A stretch of 9,305 nucleotides of DNA from Lutibacter sp. (GCF_021647475.1 NZ_JAKIUR010000076.1:1-9305); one strand, 5' to 3'. Counted from the stretch's first letter, positions 1 through 6,278 are shown. The notes: generated by a model not told the origin, from the sequence alone. Numbers and translations: made by a program.

Positions 1-72
1 CTTTTATCAAGAATATTTGCCGTTGTAAATCGTGAAACACCTTATGTGGATTTTATGAAATATGCAGCTTAA
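1..72 (+). CDS. C-terminal fragment of a gene entering from the left, possibly an IS110-type transposase
   Basis: Frame 1 is open from the first base and ends with TAA at 70-72, giving 23 residues that end in NRETPYVDFMKYAA. The pattern of a basic and hydrophobic helix (LLSRIFAVV) followed by a short linker and TPYV resembles, from memory, the extreme C terminus of IS110/IS1111-family transposases (Transposase_20), which often end with a 'LL..IYAVLK...PY' stretch. That is only a motif impression over a very short segment. It could equally be the end of an ordinary chromosomal gene. The true start and the rest of the protein lie outside the window. No terminator hairpin follows directly. Confidence 0.4.
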   Translation, partial: LLSRIFAVVNRETPYVDFMKYAA

Positions 73-146
73 AAATTAGTGATAAATTTTAATGTTTTTA
101 TTTGTTTTAATCATAGAATACGAGTGAGTTTTAGGCTTAAAATTAG

Positions 147-190
147 TATCGAGAATAGGTTTTTTATTTAAAAACAACCATTTTCGATAC
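147..190. repeat. imperfect inverted repeat (hairpin)
   Basis: The left arm starts GTATCGAGAAT at 147 and the right arm ends ATTTTCGATAC at 190. The arms continue inward through GGTTTTT and AAAAACAACC, giving roughly 20-bp arms with a few mismatches around a very short loop near 166-169. It lacks the G/C-rich stem plus T-tract of a standard intrinsic terminator. It could be a transcript structure, a transposon-end structure or a protein site. Confidence 0.5.
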
Positions 191-209
191 ACTATTTTAT
201 CAAAAATTA

Positions 210-228
210 CCTGCCTTGCTTTCAGACA
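210..228 (-). repeat. decayed copy of the palindromic repeat found in merTP
   Basis: CCTGCCTTG followed three bases later by TCAG and then a CA matches the reverse complement of the palindrome at 1017-1037 at 15 of 19 aligned positions by my hand alignment. Most differences are transitions. The right arm no longer pairs well with the left arm. It appears to be a degenerated member of the same small repeat family. Confidence 0.4.
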
Positions 229-272
229 ATCTCGAAATGATGTAATATTAAAAAAATCAAAATGCACAACGA

Positions 273-290
273 CTACTCCTACTCCTACTC
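273..290. repeat. short tandem repeat, three copies of CTACTC
   Basis: Three exact head-to-tail copies of the hexamer CTACTC lie in otherwise A/T-rich non-coding DNA, about 25 bp before the mer operator. It may simply be a slippage product, and no function can be assigned. Confidence 0.6.
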
Positions 291-314
291 TATTTCATAA
301 ATTATTGTTAATTA

Positions 315-336
315 TATTTAAGTATTTGCTTAAATA
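315..336. promoter_or_regulatory. candidate ArsR-type operator
   Basis: A perfect inverted repeat, TATTTAAG and CTTAAATA, with 8-bp arms and a 6-bp spacer. It is A/T-rich and dyadic, as is typical of ArsR/SmtB-family operators, and it overlaps the candidate -33 element. A further copy of TTTGCTTAAA (325-334) recurs at 353-362 across the -7 box, offering a second half-site. Binding by the ArsR-type protein encoded 38 bp downstream would block transcription of the whole operon, and metal binding would release it. Assignment is by position and symmetry only. Confidence 0.6.
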
Positions 337-356
337 ATAATATATTAATATGTTTG
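326..356 (+). promoter_or_regulatory. candidate promoter of the mercury resistance operon
   Basis: TATGTTTG at 349-356 is a perfect match to the Bacteroidota -7 consensus TAnnTTTG. TTG at 326-328 lies 20 bp upstream, within the spacing used by this phylum's -33 element. The predicted start of transcription would fall only a few bases before the ATG at 374, giving a very short leader. The -33 side overlaps the inverted repeat, as expected for repression. Confidence 0.6.
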
Positions 357-373
357 CTTAAAATTATAACAAT

Positions 374-742
374 ATGAAAACTATTTCTTGCATCCGTGAA
401 AAGAAAGATCAATATAAAATTGATCAATATGAACAGCTGTTAAAAAACAATGCTACTGAATTTAATCAGCTTAGCAACATTGTCGGATTAATTGGTAATG
501 GTGTACGACTAAAATTGGTTTGGCTCATAAATCAGGAACAATTTTGTGTATGTGATTTTGCCGATATTTTACAAATGAGCGTACCTGCCATTTCGCAACA
601 TCTACGAAAATTAAAAGATGTGGGCATTGTTGAAACCTTTAGAGATAAACAAACCATTTATTATTCTATAACTCCAACTAAAAAATTAATAGTTAATCAT
701 ATTCTAGATTTAGTATCTGATGAAATTGCTGTAACCATTTAA
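374..742 (+). CDS. ArsR/SmtB-family metal-sensing repressor of the mer operon
   Basis: A cytosolic winged-helix repressor of 122 residues, the usual family length. The DNA-binding helix is seen at about residues 69-80 (SVPAISQHLRKL) and the beta wing at about 86-98. The alpha-3 metal motif is present as FCVCDF, with Cys58 and Cys60, and there is an N-terminal Cys6. This arrangement recalls CadC/ArsR-type sensors that bind soft thiophilic metals with an N-terminal Cys plus the CxC pair. From its position as first gene of a mer operon, the inducer is inferred to be Hg(II), although Cd, Pb or As(III)/Sb(III) cannot be excluded. It takes the place of the MerR regulator seen in proteobacterial mer operons. 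The ATG at 374 follows the TAnnTTTG promoter closely. The stop is 11 bp before merTP, so the two are probably co-transcribed and the gene probably autoregulated. Confidence 0.88.
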   Translation: MKTISCIREKKDQYKIDQYEQLLKNNATEFNQLSNIVGLIGNGVRLKLVWLINQEQFCVCDFADILQMSVPAISQHLRKLKDVGIVETFRDKQTIYYSITPTKKLIVNHILDLVSDEIAVTI

Positions 743-753
743 ATTACTACCTC

Positions 754-1395
754 ATGAAAAATCAAAATACAAATAACAATTCAAAATCAAACGGTCTTTT
801 AGGACTAGGACTTTTAACAGCAATTACAGCTTCACTTTGCTGTATAACACCAGTACTTGCCTTATTAGCTGGCACCAGTGGTTTTGCTTCAACCTTTTCT
901 TGGATGGAACCTTTTCGTCCTTATTTAATTGGTATTACCATTTTAGTTTTAGGTTTTGCTTGGTATCAACAACTTAAACCTAAAAAAGAAATAGATTGTA
1001 ATTGTGAAACTGATGACCTGCCTGACGACAAGGCAGGAAAACCAAAGTTTATCCATTCCAAAAAATTCTTAGGACTTATAACAATATTCTCTATAATTAT
1101 GCTGGCTTTCCCCTATTATACAGATATATTTTATCCTGAAAACAAAGCTAAAATAGAATGGAATAATATTAAGTCTATAAATAATTTAACATTGCAAGTT
1201 AAAGGGATGACTTGTGAGAGTTGTAATTTACATGTTGAACATACTTTAGCTCAATTACCAGGATATTTAAATGCAAAAGCAGACTATAAAACAGGTTCAG
1301 TTCATGTAGAATTTGATGCTTCAAAATCATCTGAAAAAGAAGTGAAAGATGCCGTAAATAGTACTGGTTATAAAATTATTGATAAAACAAATTAA
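754..1395 (+). CDS. merTP: fused mercuric ion transporter MerT-MerP (MerTP)
   Basis: Inner-membrane Hg(II) importer of 213 residues. The MerT part has three predicted membrane segments at about residues 14-40, 55-73 and 104-123. The Cys pair Cys29-Cys30 lies in the first, and a CNC pair (Cys82, Cys84) in the loop after the second. The C-terminal part (about 144-213) is a heavy-metal-associated domain with GMTCESC (Cys154, Cys157), equivalent to the separate periplasmic MerP of proteobacteria; topology places it outside the membrane. Hg(II) would move from this domain to Cys29/30, then to the loop pair, then to MerA. MerT-MerP fusions are known in Bacteroidota. The loop contains an apparent extra LPDDKAG (residues 89-95) encoded by a perfect palindrome. 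Eleven bp separate it from the regulator gene and 16 bp from the next gene. Confidence 0.9.
   Translation: MKNQNTNNNSKSNGLLGLGLLTAITASLCCITPVLALLAGTSGFASTFSWMEPFRPYLIGITILVLGFAWYQQLKPKKEIDCNCETDDLPDDKAGKPKFIHSKKFLGLITIFSIIMLAFPYYTDIFYPENKAKIEWNNIKSINNLTLQVKGMTCESCNLHVEHTLAQLPGYLNAKADYKTGSVHVEFDASKSSEKEVKDAVNSTGYKIIDKTN
1017..1037. repeat. palindromic REP-like repeat inside merTP
   Basis: CCTGCCT at 1017-1023 and AGGCAGG at 1031-1037 are perfect inverted arms of 7 bp around a 7-nt loop, strikingly G/C-rich against the surrounding A/T-rich gene. It is read in frame as L-P-D-D-K-A-G (residues 89-95 of MerTP). It lies in the cytoplasmic loop after the CNC pair, where extra residues are likely tolerated. 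Form and composition suggest a short mobile REP-like repeat rather than conserved protein sequence. That it is an insertion is inferred. Confidence 0.6.
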
Positions 1396-1411
1396 AACAA
1401 TCAGTGAACAA

Positions 1412-2026
1412 ATGTTAGTAATTCAAAATATTACTTTTTACAAAGTTCCATTAGTTTGTAATTCAGCAACAAACATTGGTTGCGGAAGCCGTTCTAAGCC
1501 AATATTGTTAGCCTTAGAAAAACAATCTGAAGTTAAAGAAGCTTGGCTAAAAAGAGATGGAACTGTTATTGGCATCGTTTGGAAACCTTCAATCTCAAAA
1601 AATAAGCAACAGCTAATTGCAGAGAAAATCTTTAGTGAAAATCAAGTTGAAGCAATAAATTTAATCGATAATAAATCTTTAACCGAAATGGCTGACTTCA
1701 ATATTCCAAATGCTTGGTATAAAGGTAAAAAAGTTAATAAATTAAGTAAAGAAGAGGCTAGCATAATTGCTAAACAGTTAGTAGCTGTTTTTGATAATAA
1801 ATCACGTTTAAACCCTCAACAAAAATTACATCTAACAAAAGATATTACAAACGTTTTCTATGATTTCTTTTTAAATTACCATTCCGTAGTGGAATTGGCA
1901 GATACTAAAGTTTATCGCTTAAAAATGGAAGAAATTAACAAATTAAGTGAAAAATATATATTAAAACAACAGCTACCAAAAATTAATGATTTGTTAAACG
2001 CTTGTACAGGTCATAGTAATTGCTGA
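1412..2026 (+). CDS. unnamed cysteine-containing protein of the mer operon
   Basis: I do not recognise a named family. A TTG at 1379 is in frame but would overlap the end of merTP. The ATG at 1412 gives 204 residues and sits 16 bp after the merTP stop, so I prefer it. No signal peptide or membrane segment is evident, so it is probably cytosolic. Residues about 5-75 have alternating strand and helix character (strand to Cys16, helix from about 25-37, strands around 41-57, helix 61-75), like a ferredoxin-type fold. In it, Cys16 and Cys24 (PLVCNSATNIGCGS) occupy the loop where HMA domains carry CxxC, so a divergent metal-binding domain is possible. The middle and C-terminal part is mainly helical and ends in CTGHSNC (Cys198, Cys204), a second possible thiol site. 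Placement between the importer and the reductase suggests Hg(II) handling or transfer. Function is inferred from context only. Confidence 0.75.
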   Translation: MLVIQNITFYKVPLVCNSATNIGCGSRSKPILLALEKQSEVKEAWLKRDGTVIGIVWKPSISKNKQQLIAEKIFSENQVEAINLIDNKSLTEMADFNIPNAWYKGKKVNKLSKEEASIIAKQLVAVFDNKSRLNPQQKLHLTKDITNVFYDFFLNYHSVVELADTKVYRLKMEEINKLSEKYILKQQLPKINDLLNACTGHSNC

Positions 2027-2054
2027 GAAAATATTTCATCTATAAATAAAAAAT

Positions 2055-3701
2055 ATGAATACATTTAAAACTATAAAACTTTCTATTAAAGGTATGACTT
2101 GCGATGGTTGTGCTAAAGGCATTGAAAAAAATGTTTCATCACTAAACGGTATCAATCAAAATGAGGTAAATTATCAAAAAGGTGAAGGTAATTTTAGCTT
2201 TGATGAAAGTATTATTTCAAAAGAAAACATCATTCAAGAAATAGAAAAAACAGGACATTATAAAGTAGAAAAGGAATTAAATCCTAACACAAATCATTTC
2301 GATTTAATCATTATTGGAGGTGGTTCTGCTGCTTTTTCAGCCGCTATCAAAGCTGAAAGTTTGGGTTTATCAACTTTAATGATTAACGGAGGTTTAGATT
2401 TTGGAGGTACTTGTGTAAATGTAGGTTGTGTGCCATCAAAAAATTTAATCCGTGCTGCCGAAACTGCTTATCACGCCACGCATTCTAATTTTAAAGGTAT
2501 TCAACCTAAAGGTGTAGCTATTGATTTTAAACAAGTTATAAAAGATAAAAAAGAATTGGTAGCTACTTTACAACAACATAAATATATGGATGTGGTTAGC
2601 GACTTCAAAAGCTTAACAATGATTAAAGGTTGGGCTAAGTTTGTAGATAAAAAAACCATTATTATTGATGGAAAAAGTACTTATACTGCTATAAAATTTA
2701 TAATAGCAACAGGATCAACCACAAATATTCCTAACATTGAAGGTTTAAATGAAATTGGTTATTTAACCAATGTTTCTTTATTTGATTTAGAAGAAAAACC
2801 TAAAAGTTTAACTATTATGGGAGCCGGTTATATCGGTTTAGAAATTGCACAAGCCTATAGCCGTTTGGGAGTAAAAGTGCGTATTATTGAATTTACAGAC
2901 CGCCCTTTAAGAAGTCAGACCAAAGATATTACCGATATTTTAGAAACGCAACTAAAAAGCGAAGGCATAGAAATATTGCCCAACTTTAGAGCCTTTAAAT
3001 TTGAAAAAAAGGGTTCAGATACAATCATTCATTGTAAATGTCCCAATGGTTCTACAACACAACTCATTGAAAAAGGTAAAATATTGGTCGCAACAGGCAC
3101 AAAACCTAATACTTCTAAATTAGGACTTGATAATATTAGCTTGAAACTTACTGATAGTGGTCATATTATCGTCAATGAAAAAATGGAAACCAATTTATCG
3201 AATATTTATGCCGCTGGTGATGTTGCAAATACCCATGCGTTTGTATATACCGCTGCCGCGGAAGGCAATACGGTCGTTACCAATGCGTTTACTGGCGATA
3301 ATAAAACTTTAGATTACAGTTCATTACCTTGGGTGGTGTTTACCGATCCGCAAATTGCAGGGGCGGGATTAGACGAAGTCCAAGCCGAAGCTAAAGGTAT
3401 TCAGTTTGACGTTTCTAAACTCGATTTAACAAATGTACCACGGTCATTAGCAGCACAAGACACCAGAGGATTTATAAAACTCATTCGCAATACCGAAACC
3501 GATAAATTAATTGGTGCAAGAATTATTGCTCCCGAAGGTGGTGAACTCATTCAGCAACTGAGCATGGCTATCAAATATAGCATAACCGTAAAAGATTTAG
3601 CTGAAAGTTTTTATCCTTATTTAACTTTGGGTGAAGGTATAAAATTAGCTACAATTACTTTTGGTAAAGATGTTTCTAAATTAAGTTGTTGTGCCAGTTA
3701 A
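2055..3701 (+). CDS. merA: mercuric reductase MerA with N-terminal HMA domain
   Basis: Cytosolic flavoprotein that reduces Hg(II) to volatile Hg(0) with NADPH (EC 1.16.1.1). At 548 residues it has the length of one-NmerA enzymes. Residues 5-70 are an NmerA/HMA domain with GMTCDGC (Cys16, Cys19). The FAD-binding GGGSAAFSAA begins at 88. The redox-active pair is in GTCVNVGCVPS (Cys120, Cys125). The NADPH-binding GAGYIGLE is at 256-263, the second FAD motif (IYAAGDV) at 384-390, and the dimerisation domain at about 425-540. The PYLTLGEG segment (Tyr522) and the C-terminal vicinal pair SCCAS (Cys545-Cys546) are specific to MerA rather than other pyridine nucleotide-disulfide oxidoreductases. All key residues appear intact. 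It lies 28 bp after the unnamed gene and 10 bp before the CsoR-like gene. Part of the C-terminal half, roughly 3225-3430, is noticeably richer in G/C than the rest. Confidence 0.96.
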   Translation: MNTFKTIKLSIKGMTCDGCAKGIEKNVSSLNGINQNEVNYQKGEGNFSFDESIISKENIIQEIEKTGHYKVEKELNPNTNHFDLIIIGGGSAAFSAAIKAESLGLSTLMINGGLDFGGTCVNVGCVPSKNLIRAAETAYHATHSNFKGIQPKGVAIDFKQVIKDKKELVATLQQHKYMDVVSDFKSLTMIKGWAKFVDKKTIIIDGKSTYTAIKFIIATGSTTNIPNIEGLNEIGYLTNVSLFDLEEKPKSLTIMGAGYIGLEIAQAYSRLGVKVRIIEFTDRPLRSQTKDITDILETQLKSEGIEILPNFRAFKFEKKGSDTIIHCKCPNGSTTQLIEKGKILVATGTKPNTSKLGLDNISLKLTDSGHIIVNEKMETNLSNIYAAGDVANTHAFVYTAAAEGNTVVTNAFTGDNKTLDYSSLPWVVFTDPQIAGAGLDEVQAEAKGIQFDVSKLDLTNVPRSLAAQDTRGFIKLIRNTETDKLIGARIIAPEGGELIQQLSMAIKYSITVKDLAESFYPYLTLGEGIKLATITFGKDVSKLSCCAS

Positions 3702-3711
3702 TATTTAAAAA

Positions 3712-4110
3712 ATGGCAAAACAAATATATAAACTTCCTAGAGACCTTGTTTTAGATATTAAAACAAGGCTCAAAACGTTAAGTGGACAAATTAATGGAAT
3801 TGTTAAAATGTTAGACGATGGTAAAGACCTCGAACAAATTAATATTCAATTTAAATCTATTGACAAAGGCATACAAAAAGCACATTTTTTATTGCTAGAT
3901 GAAGTGTACAGAAAAGCATTGGCAATAGGTATTGTAAAAGCGGTAGATTCTTGCCCCGGAAATTGCGGTAATGAAGATAAAATAACGTATCTTAAAAAGG
4001 AATTCCCTAATATCGCTTTAAGCGATTTGACTGAAAAACTCAAAGAAATTCAGGCTATTGAAAATCGATTAAAACTAACTAATATTAGCCCAAAGCGTAC
4101 TATTTTTTGA
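3712..4110 (+). CDS. CsoR/FrmR-family (DUF156) regulator-like protein, lacking the usual metal ligands
   Basis: A small all-helical protein of 132 residues. Residues about 12-78 show the CsoR/RcnR/FrmR pattern: a first helix with RLKTLSGQINGIVKML, then a second long helix with QFKSIDKGIQKAHFLLLDEVYRKAL. By hand alignment the classical CsoR ligands are missing: the helix-2 Cys position is Leu40, and the HxxxC pair is Val65 and Ala69. Instead there is CPGNCGN (Cys81, Cys85) after the core. It may sense metal differently, or act with the ArsR-type repressor, or have another role. Residues after about 120 (KLTNISPKRTIF) are read from DNA that also encodes the end of recG on the other strand. It is the last gene of the operon, 10 bp after merA, with no separate promoter seen. 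Confidence 0.82.
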   Translation: MAKQIYKLPRDLVLDIKTRLKTLSGQINGIVKMLDDGKDLEQINIQFKSIDKGIQKAHFLLLDEVYRKALAIGIVKAVDSCPGNCGNEDKITYLKKEFPNIALSDLTEKLKEIQAIENRLKLTNISPKRTIF

Positions 4111-6177
4111 AATTTCGTGATAAGCAATATTAATAAATCTATTTTCAGGATTTGAAAGTGAAGGATCGTTTTCTAATAAATTAATTGCTGTAAATCTCGC
4201 TAATTTTAATAAATGAGCATCTTTTACAATGTCGGCAATTCGCAAATTTAAAACACCGCTTTGTTGCGTTCCCATTAAGTTACCCGGACCACGTAATTTT
4301 AAATCAACTTCTGCAATTTTAAAACCATCACTAGTTTCAACCATTGTATTTAAACGAATTTTAGCTTCGTTTGATAACTTAAAACTCGTCATTAAAATAC
4401 AATAACTTTGTTCGGCTCCTCGTCCTACTCTACCACGTAACTGATGTAATTGAGATAACCCAAAACGCTCAGCACTTTCAATTACCATAACACTTGCATT
4501 TGGTATATTAACGCCTACTTCAATAACCGTAGTTGCCACCATAATTTGAGTTTCGCCTTTTATAAAACGTTGCATTTCAAATTCTTTATCTTCGGATTTC
4601 ATTTTACCATGAACAATGCTGATTTGATACATTGGTTTTGGAAAATCTCGAGAAATGCTTTCATAACCATCCATTAAATCCTTATAATCCATAACTTCGG
4701 ATTCATTTATTAACGGATACACAATATAAACTTGTCTTCCTTTAGCTATTTCTTCTTTTAAAAACTTAAAAACTGAAAGTCGATTAGCATCATATCTATG
4801 TGCTGTTTTAACTTCTTTTCTACCGGGTGGTAATTCATCAATTACTGAAATATCTAAATCGCCATAAACACTCATTGCTAAAGTTCTTGGAATTGGTGTT
4901 GCTGTCATCACCAAAATATGTGGTGGCAACTCATTTTTTTTCCAAAGTTTTGAACGTTGTGCTACTCCAAATCGATGCTGCTCATCAATAATGGCAACTC
5001 CTAAATTTTTAAATTTTACTTTGTCTTCAATTAAGGCGTGAGTTCCTATAAGTATTTGTAAATCACCAGATTCTAAATTCTGATGTATAACTTTTCGGTC
5101 TTTAGTTTTTGTGGAACCGGTTAATAGTTTTACGCTAACATTCATTCCATTAAGTAATTCCACAATTGCATTATAATGTTGTGTTGCTAAAATTTCAGTA
5201 GGAGCCATCAAAGCTGCCTGATACTTATTATCAAGTGCAATTAGCATCACCAACAATGCTACAATGGTTTTTCCTGAACCTACATCGCCTTGCAATAAAC
5301 GATTCATTTGGGCATTGGAACCAATATCTTTTCTAATTTCTTTTAACACTCTTTTTTGAGCATTAGTAAGTTCAAAAGGTAAATTATGATGATAAAAATT
5401 ATTAAAATAAGTTCCTACTTTTTCAAAATTAAAACCTTTTATTTTTGCCTTCCGAATCATTTTTTTTCTGATGAGTTGCAGTTGAATAAAAAATAATTCT
5501 TCAAATTTTAAGCGTTTTTGTGCTTGTGTTAATAATTCTTGAGTTTTTGGAAAATGAATATTAAATAAAGCTTCACTTTTTGAAATTAACTGATTCGTTT
5601 TAATAATTTCATCGGATAAAGTTTCTTTAAAATTTAAACCAACTTCTTGAAATAAGCTTTGCATAATTTTAGTAATAATCCTGCTACTTACGCCTTTATT
5701 GGTTAATTTTTCAGTAGAAGGATAAACAGGTTGCATAGCCGTTCTTAAACTTTTTTTATATTCTGAAACCAATTCCATTTCAGGATGAGGCATAGAAAAA
5801 GAGCGATTAAAATAGTTAGTTTTACCGAAAATCACATACGGAATATTTAATTTTATAGCATCTTTAATCCATTTGGCACCTCTAAACCAAATTAATTCCA
5901 TTGTCCCCGTTTCATCCATAAAAGTCGCCACTAACCTACTTCCTCTTTTTTGTTTAACCGTTTTTAAAGAAGTTATTTTACCTATAATCTGAATTTCAGC
6001 AGAATTTTGTTGAAGTTGATTTATTTTAACAAACTGAGTTCTATCAATATACCTAAACGGAAAAAAATTTAACAAATCTGAATATGTTTGAATTCCTAAT
6101 TCCGTTTTTAACAAATCTGCTCTGCTGGGTCCAACGCCCTTTAAATAAGTTATAGAAGTGTTCAAATTAGTAGTCAC
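4075..6177 (-). CDS. recG: ATP-dependent DNA helicase RecG
   Basis: DNA translocase that remodels stalled replication forks and branch-migrates Holliday junctions. At 700 residues it is full length. An N-terminal helix-hairpin-helix-like YLKGVGPSRADLL (11-23) leads into the OB-fold wedge domain (about 55-150). Helicase motifs follow in order: LLQGDVGSGKT (Walker A, 297-304), APTE (325-328), IIDEQH (DEQH box, 398-401), TATPIP (425-430), ATTVIEVG (548-555), and the arginine-finger region QLRGRVGRG (579-587). The C-terminal RecG-specific hook (LRGPGNLMGTQQSG, 628-641) is intact. The start is GTG (CAC at 6175-6177); no upstream ATG is available in frame and the N terminus fits the family. Its last 36 bp overlap the convergent CsoR-like gene, and no clear terminator lies between them. 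It is a housekeeping gene, so it marks chromosomal DNA at the edge of the mer operon. Confidence 0.96.
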   Translation of the reverse strand: MTTNLNTSITYLKGVGPSRADLLKTELGIQTYSDLLNFFPFRYIDRTQFVKINQLQQNSAEIQIIGKITSLKTVKQKRGSRLVATFMDETGTMELIWFRGAKWIKDAIKLNIPYVIFGKTNYFNRSFSMPHPEMELVSEYKKSLRTAMQPVYPSTEKLTNKGVSSRIITKIMQSLFQEVGLNFKETLSDEIIKTNQLISKSEALFNIHFPKTQELLTQAQKRLKFEELFFIQLQLIRKKMIRKAKIKGFNFEKVGTYFNNFYHHNLPFELTNAQKRVLKEIRKDIGSNAQMNRLLQGDVGSGKTIVALLVMLIALDNKYQAALMAPTEILATQHYNAIVELLNGMNVSVKLLTGSTKTKDRKVIHQNLESGDLQILIGTHALIEDKVKFKNLGVAIIDEQHRFGVAQRSKLWKKNELPPHILVMTATPIPRTLAMSVYGDLDISVIDELPPGRKEVKTAHRYDANRLSVFKFLKEEIAKGRQVYIVYPLINESEVMDYKDLMDGYESISRDFPKPMYQISIVHGKMKSEDKEFEMQRFIKGETQIMVATTVIEVGVNIPNASVMVIESAERFGLSQLHQLRGRVGRGAEQSYCILMTSFKLSNEAKIRLNTMVETSDGFKIAEVDLKLRGPGNLMGTQQSGVLNLRIADIVKDAHLLKLARFTAINLLENDPSLSNPENRFINIAYHEISKNSTLWANIS

Positions 6178-6194
6178 AATGCAATATTAAAATA

Positions 6195-6225
6195 CGAAGA
6201 TACACTTTCAAATTTCAATTTACAA
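6195..6225 (-). promoter_or_regulatory. candidate recG promoter
   Basis: Read on the minus strand, TATCTTCG (6195-6202) differs from the TAnnTTTG consensus at one base, and TTG (6223-6225) lies exactly 20 bp upstream. The resulting leader to the GTG at 6177 would be only a few to about ten bases. It is a weaker match than the divergent promoter. Confidence 0.4.
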
Positions 6226-6252
6226 TTACAATTTATGTACCGACAAATATTG

Positions 6253-6260
6253 TATCTTTG
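6253..6260 (+). promoter_or_regulatory. candidate promoter -7 box for the RNA methyltransferase gene
   Basis: TATCTTTG is a perfect TAnnTTTG match followed by CACCC, a context typical of Flavobacteriia promoters. It ends 18 bp before the ATG at 6279. No clear TTG -33 element lies at the expected distance. Confidence 0.6.
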
Positions 6261-6278
6261 CACCCTTAATTTTTTTAT

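Larger units (their letters stand above)
73..373. other. gene-free A/T-rich region between the left gene end and the mer operon
   Basis: About 300 bp with no convincing gene. A 63-codon minus-strand frame (76-267) exists, but its composition is A/T-driven and it has no recognisable motif. The stretch contains an imperfect hairpin (147-190), a decayed palindromic repeat (210-228), three copies of a hexamer (273-290), and the operator/promoter of the mer operon (315-356). If the left gene is an IS110/IS1111 transposase, the first part would be the non-coding end of that element. Confidence 0.6.

Noticed and set aside
76..267. 63-codon minus-strand reading frame
   Set aside because: A/T-driven composition, no recognisable motif, and it spans the hairpin and the decayed repeat; likely a chance frame.
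135..366. 11-nt direct repeat GCTTAAAATTA at 135-145 and 356-366
   Set aside because: Both lie in very A/T-rich DNA where a match of this length can occur by chance, and nothing else extends the similarity.
1379..1411. TTG start for the unnamed mer protein, adding 11 residues
   Set aside because: It would overlap merTP by 17 bp with a rare start codon; the ATG at 1412 gives normal spacing and leads directly into the first predicted strand.
3846..4043. 65-codon minus-strand frame inside the CsoR-like gene
   Set aside because: Lies wholly antisense to a gene with clear family features; a shadow frame.
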